DNA of 64,000 nt from Sceloporus undulatus (lineage: Eukaryota > Chordata > Lepidosauria > Squamata > Phrynosomatidae): positions 1,701,474-1,765,473 of the forward strand of contig NC_056530.1 in assembly GCF_019175285.1 (NCBI RefSeq). Reading direction: 5' to 3'. A program made the position numbers and the translations under genes. The notes under the pieces were generated by a model, which saw nothing but the letters and a program-made list of their open reading frames with translations, made no database searches and was not told where the DNA came from. Positions 1 through 12,846 of this stretch are shown piece by piece (position 1 is the first letter of the stretch; each line of letters opens with the position of its first letter).

Positions 1-109
1 TCACTCCATCCCCTCTAGTCTTCAGCCACAACTCATGCTGTTGCAAAAAGGTGTGCTGGAAATTACTTATTTTTATATCCTGAAATAGCCTTGGAATCAT
101 CATTACCAT

Positions 110-860
110 GTGTGCCTTCAAGTTGCCTGTTGACATAATGATCCCATTAACTTCACTGGTTTTCCTAGGCAAGGAATACTCGGAGGTGGTTTTGCCAGTT
201 CTTTCCTCTGAAATTCTGGTGCGTTACAGACCGCCCCTTTGGGGCAGCCTGTAGGCGCACCTTTCCCCGCCGGATCGGGGCCTCAGTGGCCAGAGCGGCA
301 GCCGCTGAGGCCCCGATCCGCCGCTTTCCGGGCTGCGGGGAAGCGGCAAAAGGCCCCTTCCCCGCAGCCTGGAAAGGGGTGTCCTTGGGGCTTCAAGCTC
401 CAAGGACACCCCGCTGCGGCGGAGAGGAGGAGAAAGGGGCCATTTGGCCCTTTTCTCCTTTGGTCCGTTGGGCGCAGCCTTCAGACGGCTGAGCCCAGCG
501 GACCAAACCAGGAAGGAGCTCCGAAACGGAGCTCCTTTTGGGGTTGCGAAAAGGGCGCCCTAGGCGCCCTGCCGTGACCCCAATACGTCACAACCGTGCC
601 GCCTCATTTGGAGGCGGCGCGGCCGTGACGTATCGATGACAGCGGCCGTGTGGAACAGCCACTGCCATTTTGTGTGCGCAGAGCGCGCACTAGGGCCCGT
701 CTTAACCCTAGTACGCACTCCGCGCATATTTTTAAGCCCGTGTGTAACAGGCCATAGCCTACAGCTCCTGGTATTCATTAGTCGTCTCCCATCCAAGTAG
801 TAACAAGGGCTGACTCTGTTTAGCTTCCAAGACCAGACGGGAATCTGGTGCCTTTTGTGT
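110..860 (-). repeat. 5S-rRNA-headed SINE, split by a DNA element
   Basis: Read on the minus strand, about 757-850 resembles the 3' half of 5S rRNA: it has the internal-promoter segment GGAAGCTAAACAG and then ACTTGGATGGGAGAC. The SINE body and tail resume at about 110-218 with AGAGGAAAGAACTGGC and a terminal CTTGAAGGCACAC. The two parts are separated by the GC-rich element at 219-756. A second copy of the same SINE lies at 54,335-55,110. Confidence 0.75.
219..756. mobile_element. GC-rich fold-back non-autonomous DNA transposon
   Basis: This CpG-rich block consists of successive short inverted repeats, for example GGAGCTCC, AAGGGCGCCCT and GTGACGTA. Its ends are imperfect inverted repeats: GGTGCGTTACAGAC on the left, and GGCCTGTTACACAC as the complement of the right end. 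These resemble the ends of the 230-bp MITE family at 2,099, which suggests a shared (PIF/Harbinger-like) transposase. It sits inside a 5S-headed SINE, whose sequence resumes on both sides. No clear target-site duplication could be read. Confidence 0.6.
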
Positions 861-1240
861 ATTTTAGAATCCTACAATTTTGCCTCTTCTTCATAACTTC
901 ATTCTGCTTTTGTGACTCATAGTAGAGGACATGTACTTAGGCTGAACACTGGAAACACTATTTAGCAAATACTTTTGGCTTCTGCAATGTAGAATGTTCA
1001 CATGTTTTCAAACACATTTCTTCAGTCGTCAGAGTTGCGCTTTTTGTTTGTTCACTTGCTTTTGACTGGTATTAATGGGAAGGTGGACTAGAACAGATTG
1101 CCGCTTGTCCCTCTATAGCAAAGATAAATAGCACGATTTTCACTTCAGTGTCTGTAATCCTAACCACTGGCCATTTTGACTATGCTGGATGGGAGATGTA
1201 GTAAAAAGCATCTGGAGGGTAGAAGGTTGCTGCTCACTCT
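861..1240. other. Unannotated intergenic sequence
   Basis: No coding potential, RNA gene or recognised repeat was seen here. Confidence 0.4.
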
Positions 1241-1244
1241 ATAG

Positions 1245-1425
1245 GTGTTGTTTGTTGTTGTTGTGTGCCTTCAAGTCGTTTCTGATTTACGGTGAACATA
1301 AGGCAGGGTTTTCTTGGCAAGATTTGTTCAGAGATGGTTTGCCATTTCCTTCCTCTGAGGCTGAGAGAGTGTGACTTGGCCCAGGTCACCAGTGCATTTT
1401 CATGACCGAGCGGGGAATCAAATCT
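1245..1425 (-). repeat. Sauria-type tRNA-derived SINE fragment
   Basis: On the plus strand it reads TTGTTGTGTGCCTTCAAGTC, then TTTGCCATTTCC and GGCTGAGAGAGTGTGACTTG. This is the complement of the 3' two thirds of the squamate SINE, whose tail is shared with Bov-B LINEs. The tRNA-like head is missing. Confidence 0.8.
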
Positions 1426-2098
1426 TGGGGTTGCTTGCTTAAGGAGAAAGCAGGTTTCGTCTTGGCATCAGATGGTTATCCTGCATTCCTTAGAGCTACC
1501 ACAAGATGACAGTGTATGTGCAGTTTGAGAATGGGAAAGGATGGACCATTTTACTTTTTTCATCTTTCTTGCATGTTCTACCTGCTACCCCTAGTTTGAC
1601 ATGCAGCATTACTTAGTCCTGATCTTTAGCTTATTGCATGTACATGCAACTCCACTGTGTCTTCCCACAATGCGTATAACTAGGTCAGTTAGCATGTTGC
1701 AGGCTGATGACTGAATAATATTACATATCCAGTGAGAGTTTGATATAGCATTCAAAGGTGCATTTCAGAAACTGAAGCCAATGTGGTGTCTGAGATTTCC
1801 CAGCTCCTATATATACCATACCATGAACAGACTGGGCCTTGATATGCTTTATTTTCTCCTACAAACCTGAGATACGTCATCAGCCAGAGCCTGGTGCAAA
1901 AGGTATGTATATGCATTTACCATTAAAAAAATCTGTTCCCTTCCCAGGAATTTGTTTAGACTATCAGCAGCCAACCACAAACCTTCCACACACAAAAACA
2001 CTGCTCCAGGTTACTCCCAGTTTTCTGCAACAATATAATTTAGAAAGTGTGTGGGGGGTTTTAAAAAAGAAATTTGCTCCCAGTTGCTTGTTATCAAA

Positions 2099-2331
2099 GG
2101 CCTGTTACAGACTGCCAAAATAAAGCTGCTTCGGTTCTCTTTGGAGGTATGCTGTTTAAATGATGCATGCATCCTAAGAATCCGGAAGCTGCACCAAAGC
2201 TGCACTCCAGTGCTTAGGAATGGAGTGTGGCTTTGGCGCAACCTCCAGACTCTTAGGACCCATGCATCATTTAAATAGCATACCTCCAAAGAGACCTGAA
2301 GCAGCTTTATTTTGGCAGTCTGTAAAAGGCC
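2099..2331. mobile_element. Fold-back MITE, family A (PIF/Harbinger-like)
   Basis: A 233-bp near-palindrome with ends GGCCTGTTACAGACTGCC and, on the right, the degenerate inverse ending in AAAGGCC. It is flanked by the 3-bp duplication AAA (2,096-2,098 and 2,332-2,334). Arms of roughly 100 bases can fold on each other. The 3-bp A/T target and GG ends suggest PIF/Harbinger; the superfamily call is inference. Confidence 0.75.
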
Positions 2332-2478
2332 AAAGTGAAGTGCTACTTCTTGCGCACCAGTCTTCTAGCATAAGGTTAAACTTTTTGGTTATTTTCATTT
2401 TCATGTTTACAAAAATACAGTTTAAAAATAGAAATCTGGCCAACCCAGCCCCTGGCTACCTAAAATGTTTCACAAGTA

Positions 2479-2691
2479 CAGTGAGCTCTAGGTATCTGCT
2501 GGAGTTTGGTTCTAGGGCCCCACAATGGATCCCAAAATCCATGGATGCTCAAGTCCCATTATAGAATGGTGTAGTAAAATGGTGTCCCTTATATAAAAGA
2601 AGGTTTGCTTTTGGGAATTTATTTTACCTCCTGAATATTTTCAAGCCATGGATGTTTAAATGCAGAATCCATGTATACACAGGTCCTCCTG
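2479..2691. mobile_element. Tigger-like (Tc1/mariner-pogo) MITE, family T
   Basis: Starts CAGTGAGCTCTAGGTATC, ends CCTCCTG, and is flanked by TA on both sides. The inside contains the family hallmarks TTTGGTTCTAGG and AAATGGTGTCCCTTATAT. It resembles the mammalian MER2/Tigger ends that begin CAGT.GGCCCTC. Confidence 0.7.
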
Positions 2692-3344
2692 TATTGAGTA
2701 GACACCCCCCCCCACACACAAAGTAATGACATTATAGGTCTTTTTTTAATGCCCTTGTTACCCAAAGAAATAACACATCACTGATAGTGTTATTACATGT
2801 AGTATGTTACTTTTGAGCTCTGAATTTAAGGCAGGGAGGGGGAAATTATCTTGTTGCTGCTCTTTTTAAACAATTAGGAATCAGAAATCTTTTCTACTTA
2901 CGCATCAGTACTTGGGAGAATTAGGCAGGTTTTATATCCAGCTTGTGTTCCCACCAGATGTACCTGCGAAGGTGGAGGGATCCCAGAAAATCCTCACTAT
3001 CCCAGAGCAGTCCATAATTTGAGCATTGCAATTCCTCCTCCTTCTTTTTATTATGAACAATACATGAAAACACAATCTTCCGGCAGCACTGCAAACCGGT
3101 TTTTGCAAACTTCCACATGCTCAGACCCATGTACAGAAAAGATGGAACAAACTTGGATCCATCTACAGTGGGACTGACACCCATCAGTCAAGTATCAAAG
3201 AGAAAACTGGAATATAGATACTTTCAGGATACCCACCAACACCACCCAGCAACCAGCTGATCATCATTCCCTTCTGGGGTAAACTCTAGCAGTTTTGAGA
3301 CTAACTGAGAGAAGACGTTGTCGCATCTAACTGGATGCAAAACG

Positions 3345-3560
3345 TTTTAGCATACTCTTTTGTGGGTTTTTCAAGCTATGTGTTATGGAAGAGTTTATTC
3401 CTGATGTTTTGCCAGCATCTATGCCTGGCATCTTCAGAGATGCTGCCAGCCACAGATGCTAGTGAAATGTCAGGCATAAACTCTTCCAGAATATGGCCCC
3501 ATAGCCTGGGTTGAAAAAACACAAAAAACTATGGATGCTGGCTGTGAAAGCCTTTGATTT
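3345..3560. mobile_element. Penelope-like retroelement terminal fragment
   Basis: Contains the reptilian Penelope-type terminal sequence around GCCAGCATCT and AACTCTTCCAGAATATGGC, ending in TGAAAGCCTTTGATTTC. About 3,400-3,475 is an inverted pair of the segment that in the 22.7-kb copy folds as a hammerhead. Here both versions have lost core bases, so the motif is judged inactive. Confidence 0.55.
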
Positions 3561-3590
3561 CACATTTTAGCATAAGCTTTTCTAGACTTG

Positions 3591-3812
3591 GGCTGAATCC
3601 TCAGTGTAGAAATAATCCAGTTTGATACTGCTTTAACTGCCAAGGCTAAATACTATGGAATTCTAGGATTTGAAGCTTGTTGTGTCACCAGAGCGCTCTG
3701 ACAGAGAAGGCTAAATGTTGCACAAAAGTACAAACTCCAGAACTCCATAGCATTGAGCAATGGCAATTAAAGCGGTTTCAAACTGGATTATTTCTGCAGT
3801 GCAGATTCAGCC
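3591..3812. mobile_element. Fold-back MITE, family B
   Basis: Ends are inverted: GGCTGAATCCTCAGTG on the left against TGCAGATTCAGCC on the right. Inside lie AGAAATAATCCAGTTTGA and its complement near the right end. This is the most frequent palindromic element in the window (about a dozen copies). Confidence 0.75.
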
Positions 3813-3989
3813 ATAGTCTACTACCTCAGATGTGTGGAGTATATTTGTGCCCAGGAAAGATCTTTATAATCAGACTGTATGACCTCAGCACAGTGGTCCT
3901 TGAACAAAAAAACTAAAAGATGGAAAAGAGAAACAGCTAAATTAGAATATATCCACATATCCAGTCCATCAACAGTGAGATGACCAGAA

Positions 3990-5018
3990 ATAATGGCTTC
4001 CTGGCACACTACACATATTAAAACATTGGGCGCTCTTTGCTAGTTTATCATATCTCCTTTCTTGTTCCTAGCCTGTACACACTACATCCCAAAATTCATG
4101 TGGTCACCCTGGCCTTAGGCAACATCTTTCGTCTTGCATTCGTCTTTGGAGATCATAGTTAAAACCAAACTTGTCACTCCATCACCACACCCTCAAGTTT
4201 TGCATTTCTATGGCTATTGATACAGTTTGATCATAAAGGTCCTTCCTGAGCACCCCTTCACTCCATGCATCTAAAGAAGGAGATTAAGACTTCAAAAGCT
4301 TATGCAATGACATTTTCCACTCAATTAGTCTCAAAGGTTCTACAAGATCCTTTTGCATACTGATTTTCTGGACCAACATGGATATGTTCTCGGTTCTACA
4401 GAGAGTCTATGCCTCAGAACTTATTTGTAATGTTAATAATGATCTCATCCTCACAGTTGTATCATATCCTTCCTCCAGGAAATGGAGGGTGGGAGGTTAT
4501 GGGGATGGTCTGATTGTATTTTCATAAGTTGCAACCCAGTGAAGCCAGCTAGGCAAAATGTGTGTAAAAGGCCCAATATCCCCCAGAGTCTCTGGGCCAG
4601 AGAGCTAAGTGGGGATTGAAACCAAGTTTTCCTGGTGCAAGTCCAACACAGTCGCCACATTGTCTCTCAGTAAGTGCAGAAGAGAAAGACACCCTGACTA
4701 TTATGTGGCCTACAATATGTAGTAAATTCCTTATGGACTGATGAATAATTATTCTGGGAGCCAGGGATTTAGAAATGAAATCCCTTGTCACAAACCCCAA
4801 GCTGCCTTCACAATTTAAGCCTTAGTTGATCCGGATACGTATATTCCCATATACTGTACTCTACAATTCTGCAATTTATTACCAATATGAAGTCAACACA
4901 GAACTGTTGGGGACCAATTCCCTCCTACAGAGATGATCCATTTACCCCCCACACTGACAGGGACACTTGGCTTCAGGCATCATGTCTCTATCTGTTCATC
5001 TCACCAAAATGGTAGCAT
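3990..5018. other. Intergenic sequence, probable FAM110D 3' flank
   Basis: No gene is recognisable. About 4,255-4,395 contains an old interspersed repeat that recurs near 14,400 and 17,780 (shared phrase TAGTCTCAAAGG). A minus-strand AATAAA is present at 4,875-4,880 and could serve FAM110D transcripts, but the SINE at 5,020-5,265 lies between it and the stop codon, so this is weak. Confidence 0.35.
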
Positions 5019-5019
5019 T

Positions 5020-5265
5020 GCGATTGTTGTTGTTGTTGTTGTGTGCCTGCAAGTCATTCCCGACTTATTCTATTATGGCTTTTTTTTTTTTTTTTTTGCA
5101 AGATTTGTTCAGGGAAGGTTTGCCATTGCCTTCTCCTGAGGCTGAGAGTATATGACTTGCCCAGGGCCACTCAGTGTGTTTCATGGCCAAGCTGAGAATC
5201 TAACCACAGCTCCAGAATCATAGTTCAACACTCAAACTACAACACCGCACTGGCTCTCAGCATTG
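5020..5265 (-). repeat. Sauria-type SINE
   Basis: A nearly complete minus-strand copy. The tail TTGTTGTTGTTGTGTGCC comes first on the plus strand, and the tRNA-like head region (complement of AGTTTGAGTGTTGAACTA) lies at the right end, near 5,225-5,260. It carries a T17-type homopolymer near 5,080. It lies about 95 bases beyond the FAM110D stop codon. Confidence 0.8.
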
Positions 5266-5359
5266 CCATTACCCTCAACTGATATCTGGGGTCCCATGTA
5301 GGTGAACCTGGTCCATGCAAGTTTAAGGATCAGAGCTGCCTTTGATGCCAGGTCTTGGC

Positions 5360-6975
<1,616 letters not shown>

Positions 6976-6984
6976 AAAAAAAAA

Positions 6985-7440
6985 TCTTTAAATTTTTTAT
7001 TTAAAAACAGTAGGAGCGTTTTAACTTTTATACTTCCTTATTGAAAGACTTGACATTTGAAAACTAGGTTAATATATGACAAATTAACACATTTGATTTA
7101 AAATGGGCCAATGAATAGATTTAAGACAGAGTGGCAAGTAACGTTAGCCTATCTGAGGTTGAATTGGAGACCTACGGCAATATCTGAAATGCTTCAAATG
7201 TAAGAATAAGATATCAAGGTTTATAAAATGGAGCACATACAGTGAGAGTAAAGATATGAAGTATAAATTAAGGACAAATGTATCCAAGAGTAGAGATTAG
7301 GAAGTCTTTTTATTCTTGTTTTTCTGTTATTGTTGTCATTGTTTCCTTTTATTGTTATTGCTTTTGTTGTTGTTTTATTCTGTGTGCATGTTTGTTTTTG
7401 ATGGTTTTAAGATATAACTGTTAATAAAAATTAATTTTTT
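6985..7440 (+). repeat. Probable L1 LINE 3' end
   Basis: A/T-rich sequence running into a GTTGTTATTGTTGTC-rich stretch, then TTAATAAAAATTAATTTTTT followed by A-rich sequence. This form, a 3'UTR with a polyadenylation-like signal, is typical of LINE-1 tails in squamates. No ORF2 remains. Confidence 0.4.
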
Positions 7441-9870
7441 AAAAAAGGGAAATGATGTTAATACTGTATACAGCACCTACTACTCCAGGATGCAATTGGG
7501 GACTGAAATAGACTCCAGACAGTGGGAATGGTCAAACCAGGATTAGGAAACACTTCTGGGCACGTTATCAAATGGACTCAAGTATTTTGTGTGGGCCTAC
7601 ATTCGAAAAGGAAGCAAGGCAGGAAAAAAATAGGAGCCGCTATCCTTATCTTTATGGGCCCAGCCATCCCTAGAACAAAGCCAACTCCACCAGCAAAACA
7701 CTCCTCCTCTGCATCCACCGCAGGCGGTCAGTTGTAAGAGGGAAGCAACAGAACCACACTAAGGAAGCCAAGCCTGGGTGAGGAGGAAGGAGATGACAAG
7801 AGGTTGGAAAAGTCACAGCAGGTGTCATATGGGCTCCCTTTCCCTTCCATGAAGCTCAGAATAAATCTCAGCTTCTAAAAGACTTGCATCCTGGGCTGGA
7901 TTACATTGTTGGCTTCTTTTTGTTAAAAGAAAGCCAAGAACTTGGGAGTATTTGTGATCAGAAATGTCAGCTTTTTCAGCTCAGAGCCAGGCAGTGGAGC
8001 CTGAGGAAATCTGGTTCGGATCCAGGGGAAGGGCAGGGAAGAAAAAAAATAGATCACCAGCAGACATGGAGAGGCACGTCTGGGCAAATCCAACCATGTG
8101 GCAAACTTTGGAGGTGACTGGGATTCCCGATCTCCCAGGGCTGCTAGTCAGGGGCCTAGTCAGCATAGTGAATGAAGTGGGCTACCTAGAACCAAATGGG
8201 TAACTTTGGCTCTGTGTGCAACGCTCCATGCAGAGAGCTGGAGATAGAGGATTTAAGCTGGTTTCACTGCACATATCCCACTCCCAATGAAGGCAAGACT
8301 ACTTACGCTACTTAATCTTGGATAGATGATGAGTAAATGGAACAGTAATGTGATAAGATGCATCAGCAACCTGATTTTGAATCATCGCCTTCACAGCAAA
8401 ATACAGGAATACGTCAGTTAACAAAGACCCTCTAACAAAGAGGCTTTTTGCAAAGTTTTTGCACACCCAGCCTCTTTTCCTTCTTTGCTCTGTGCCTGGA
8501 TGGGCTTTTTTTAAAGCAGGATGGCGAAGAAGGGCTTAAAAAACACAGACTTGGGTTGCTGCAGCATTTTGCAGTAAACAGTGCAATAAAGCCTGAACCA
8601 GGGGAGTCAGTAGGTGGGTGCAGGAGATGAGGATCACACCAGGTGACACCTCAGAGGAAATGTTTTCAAGTCATGGATAAAGACTGTGAATAAAGAATTC
8701 GTGGATGTGGCTGGCCGAATGTATCTCCACAGTATTGCATTCGAGAAAGTATTATTATACCCATCATGTAAAAACTATATTTCCTATGGCCGATGGCCCT
8801 AACATGTAGCTTGCTTAGCTGGTGTGTAAATCTGGCGCTGGATGGTAGAGATCTTGAAGTGGTACGCATGGCTTCATATTTGTTTGGATTAGTCTTGATT
8901 TTTCTGTTAGGGTCATGAAACCTGAGCCACAAGGACCTCTTCTCTTCAGCTTTTTCCTGTTCTTTCCCAGACCATTTCCCTTCATTCATTTTGGTGTGTC
9001 TATACAAGCAAAAAACAAAACTCCATACCAAACCAACCAAGCTTGTAACCAGTGAGAGTTCCCCTTAGTTTTGCCTAGTTAATAATTCACTACGGTGGGA
9101 ATCGGTGGGAATCAGTCGCAGCAATAGACCAAATTGTAATTTCCCCCCCACTTTACTCTCGCCACAAGCAATTGATCTTCTTTTCAGTAAGGAGGAGAAG
9201 GGACATGTCCTAAAGCATGGGTGGGAATGGGCAGAATAGTGGGTCAGACAATGACCGCCTGTGTGAAAAGGCATTTGAGTCCAACACAGAGGTGGGAAAC
9301 AGTTCCCTCACCCCCTTCCTTTCCCTTCAAAGAAAACACAGCTGGCTACTTATTATAGTAGGAGAAAAGACACAAATGGTCACCTAATCGCACTGGAAGG
9401 ATGGTCAGAAGTCAGCAGAGCACTAAAATAAGATTCACGCCAAACATTTGGCACATACTAAGTAGAGTTACACACTCTCAACCCCAGAAAACCCTGTGAT
9501 AGGTTTGCCTTAAGGTCACCACAAGTGACTTGAAGGCACACTAAAACTTAAAGCAGAGCTGAGAAAAGTTCATTCTTTTTGACCCCAGGCAGCATGGCTT
9601 GGAGGCAGGATGGCCGGTAGTGATTTTTAAAAAGAACTTTTTAAATCCATATGGATTAGCAAAGAAACAGCAGTTGGATTTCAAGAACTTTCAGTCAGAG
9701 TTTAGTGGAGAATAATAACTTCTGAGCTCTAATCCAGAACCGCTTGTCTCTGGGAAATGCAACTAGTGTTTCTTGGCTAATCCATATGAATCATTTTTAA
9801 AAGTTCTTTCCAAAACATCTTTTGAAAAATGAGTTCCTATTAAAACAAATATTACAACTTGGATTGTATC
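7441..9870. other. Intergenic sequence without a recognised gene
   Basis: Mostly unique-looking DNA. Short open frames (for example 8,666-9,040 minus) have no recognisable protein signature. About 9,480-9,545 is a weak Sauria-SINE tail remnant (GACTTGAAGGCACAC). An imperfect inverted repeat links 9,625-9,660 and 9,775-9,815 (TTAAAAAGAACTTTT against AAAAGTTCTTTCC). Confidence 0.4.
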
Positions 9871-9871
9871 T

Positions 9872-9960
9872 GTACTGCAGAAATAATGCAGTTTGATACC
9901 ACTTCAACTGCCATGACTCAATGATATGGAATTCTCAATGATATGGAATTTAGCTTGATT
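9872..9960. mobile_element. Family B MITE, partial
   Basis: Left arm only: ACTGCAGAAATAATGCAG, then GATACCACTTCAACTGCC. The right arm is missing. Confidence 0.55.
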
Positions 9961-10720
9961 TCAGGCTTGATCGGCTCCAGGACCCACTTGTTTGTCTTTT
10001 TGGCCGTCCAGGGTATCCTTAGCATTCTCTTTTGCACTACATCTCAAATGAGTTGATTTTTTGGGTGCTATTGATGGGTGACCTCAAGGTTCTCTTCTTT
10101 GTTACGGTTTCTTATCTTAAACTCTTGAACTGAACAGCCCATCAAACAGAGGACTATCCTCTGGAAAGTAGGGCAGATGGCCACCTTTGGTTTCAAGTAG
10201 TGATGTGCACAACATTGAGAAACTGTTTAGCAACTTGAAATACCCATTGTGTGGATAACTTTTCAGTTCTCCTTGCCCAGTTGTGTTTGTTTGCCTTCCC
10301 ACAAAATACTGGCCCTGTCACCAAGAGGAGAGGAAACCGCACACTGTCCCTATTGCTATGTCTCTTTTAGGAAACCAAGCAGCCATTTCCTGAACTGTCT
10401 GCTGCCCAGCAACTGCCTCTCCCTTTCTTCCTTAAATTGTGTTTTGCTTACTGTCTGCAAAGAGTTTGGTGTTAAAAAAAGATAAAAAGATTATAATTTT
10501 AGTTAAATGCGGCTTTTAAAGCGAAGAAAAATGATAGGTCCTAGGAAAGATCCCAATCCCCATGTATGAGTTAAAACCTTTCATTCACCTCATTATTTTT
10601 TCTTGGGCCTCCTCTCTTTTCAAAAGGTGAAGGATGACTGGGAAAAATGACTACCAGTATTTGCATATTTTAGCTTCAATGAATGTGCAGATCTTGAAAG
10701 TTCATACACACTGAACATGC
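9961..10720. other. Intergenic sequence without a recognised gene
   Basis: No coding signature, RNA gene or clear repeat was identified. Confidence 0.35.
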
Positions 10721-10721
10721 C

Positions 10722-10925
10722 CTCCAACTGTCCCAGTTTGACAGGGATAATCCCAATTGATCCTCCATCTTTCCACTTTTTCAGCTGCTTTTAAAATGTC
10801 CCAGTTTTGCTCTCCTCCTCCCACTTTCATCTTTGTCACCAGCTTACTTCAGTTGTTGCTAACTATGGACTTTATCATGCTGGAAAAGTGGGATTTAAAC
10901 AGGATAAAAGTGTCTTTGGCTGGTC
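10722..10925 (+). repeat. Unclassified interspersed repeat, family C
   Basis: Starts near CCCTCCAACTGTCCCAGTTT and continues AAAATGTCCCAGTTTTGCTC. It is shared with 19,384, 46,425 and 55,220 (plus) and with 23,262 and 50,690 (minus). No terminal repeats were found, so its class is unknown. Confidence 0.55.
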
Positions 10926-11864
10926 TTTATCACACGACGTGTCCATCCCACTGCTGCCTCGCTTTCCATTTGTTTCTTTTCATTGATGGGCAAAACCTGT
11001 CAATAGGCTCCCAGTCCTGTGATAGGTCACTTCCCCGCTTGCAGCAATTGTGGATGCCAACACCTTCCAGAAGCCGGCTGCTGTGTGCATGTTAACATAG
11101 CAGCCAGCTTCAAGAGGCAGTTGGCAATTGTGATCAAGTGTCCCCCCCCCCTTTCCTTCTAGAAAGTGGCAATTTTATGTACATTATCTTCTTTCGGACC
11201 GCAAGGAACTGGTAACTATAAAAGTTGCCAAGTTCTTTGCAGCTGCAATTATCTGCCGTAAAAACCTTTTAATACAGATGAAGTAAGAATGCTTTAGAGT
11301 TTGGCCATAACAAGCCATCATCTTGCTGTTTTTACATATTTTATCTTTATACCATTTTAAATAAAATGTCACAGATATGGCATTGAAAAAGTGTGTTGAT
11401 AACTGTATAACTATGTCAATGTTTTAATTTTTTTTCTTCTTTTCCTAAATCTTGAAAAGGTTTTGTGGAATGAGGATGCGGTATCCAATTGTTGACTGTG
11501 CCAATGTCTTATAACAATGTGTGAATTTTGTGATGCTATGGAGGATGGGACTGTGGGCATTCTCCCCTTCTACTTGGATATATAGAAAACACACATCTTC
11601 GTTCGGAGTAGAATGTTGATATATTTGTGCTATGGCAGTATACCTGATGTTACATGTTTTGTATTTTTGCTATATTTTGGTGCTGCCCATGTGCCGTAAT
11701 AAATTCATTCATTCAGAAAGTGGCATCTGGCAGTACAGAAAAAAGATGATGTGATCATGGATTGCCACAGTGCTATCATGGGGAAAAATGTGATAAGAAA
11801 TTATGCCAAAATGGTCTTATTCCATTCTTAAACTAGCATGATTGTGGCAAAACAGTAGACTGGT
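10926..11864. other. Intergenic; possible retroposon tail
   Basis: No gene was seen. About 11,440-11,715 ends in CCGTAATAAATTCATTCATT, which looks like the 3' end of an old retroposon with a signal and a short tandem tail. It could not be assigned to a family. Confidence 0.35.
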
Positions 11865-12075
11865 GTGAGAAAGTGCTGAGTTCAAATGTAAAAGTAGGAT
11901 GGAGAGGAGAGGTGGGTGGCAGAGTCCTGCCCTTCCCAGTAGGCTCAGGCAAAAGCAAACTGCTACAGTCTTTCCTAGCTTGTCTGTTCTTCCTCATTAA
12001 TAGCTTTTCCCATCTTGATCACATTCTCATGTTTCCTGACCGCATGTGTCCCAGTTTTCCTCTGTGAAATGCTGG
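11865..12075 (+). repeat. Family C repeat, 3' half
   Basis: Shares GGCTCAGGCAAAAGCAAACT and the following TTCCTAGCTTGTCTG with 46,640-46,700, which is inside a longer family C copy. Confidence 0.5.
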
Positions 12076-12793
12076 TGAGGAATTGGCTTCCATATCCCAA
12101 CTAATTCTGTCCTGGTTTTGTATGTCCCCCCCCCCCAAACAGACAATTCTGGTGAAGTTTGTGTCCATGTTGATGTATGTATTAGCTAGACATGTGTGCA
12201 TGTATGTGCTTTTTTTCCACATATGCACTCATTTACTGTAGCATATTTGTGTAAACTTTATAAACGTTTGCAGTCTTCTCTGCATGTTTTTCATAGATGT
12301 ACATGTTGTTGGATGCATTTTCCTTCTTTGGTAGATTGGACTGCAAGCTTCAACATGTGCAGATCTCCAGTTACAGATTGCATCCAGTTCTCTGGTTGAA
12401 GCCAAGTGGTGTGAATTACGTAAATCCATAAAGCAAGGTAAAGAAGCACATTTCTCACTCCAACTAATCCCTAGTTAGCTCTTTCATGCACACAGACTTA
12501 AAGGGGCTCAGTTGCCCACAATATAGATCTAACTGAATAAATCCCTCTCTCTATCCATTAAATTCTATGTCTGTTTCCCTCCTGAAGCAAATCACAACCA
12601 TCTTCCCTACCCAAATTCGATATCCTGGCAAAGAATTTTTTTGACTGTATCTTCCAGCCTGCACAATCAAGGCAGCTGGGGTTTCTGTGCTTTGTAGTCC
12701 AAAATTAACCTTTCTGGCCAATTCATATGTAAATGGCTATGCTGGACCATAGCAATAATGTCAGCACTAAACTTTCCCTTTTATATATATTCC

Positions 12794-12795
<2 letters not shown>
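12076..12795. other. Intergenic sequence without a recognised gene
   Basis: No coding signature or repeat family was recognised. It leads into a TA dinucleotide tract. Confidence 0.35.

Positions 12796-12843
<48 letters not shown>
12796..12843. repeat. (TA)n microsatellite
   Basis: About 24 uninterrupted TA units, preceded by a degenerate TATA stretch from about 12,782. Confidence 0.95.

Positions 12844-12846
<3 letters not shown>

Noticed and set aside
219-756. CpG-island promoter
   Set aside because: CpG density comes from a palindromic transposable element inside a SINE; no gene starts here.
757-850. 5S rRNA gene (also 54,340-54,425)
   Set aside because: Only the 3' part resembles 5S rRNA, and it continues into a SINE body with a CTTGAAGGCACAC tail, so it is a 5S-derived SINE.
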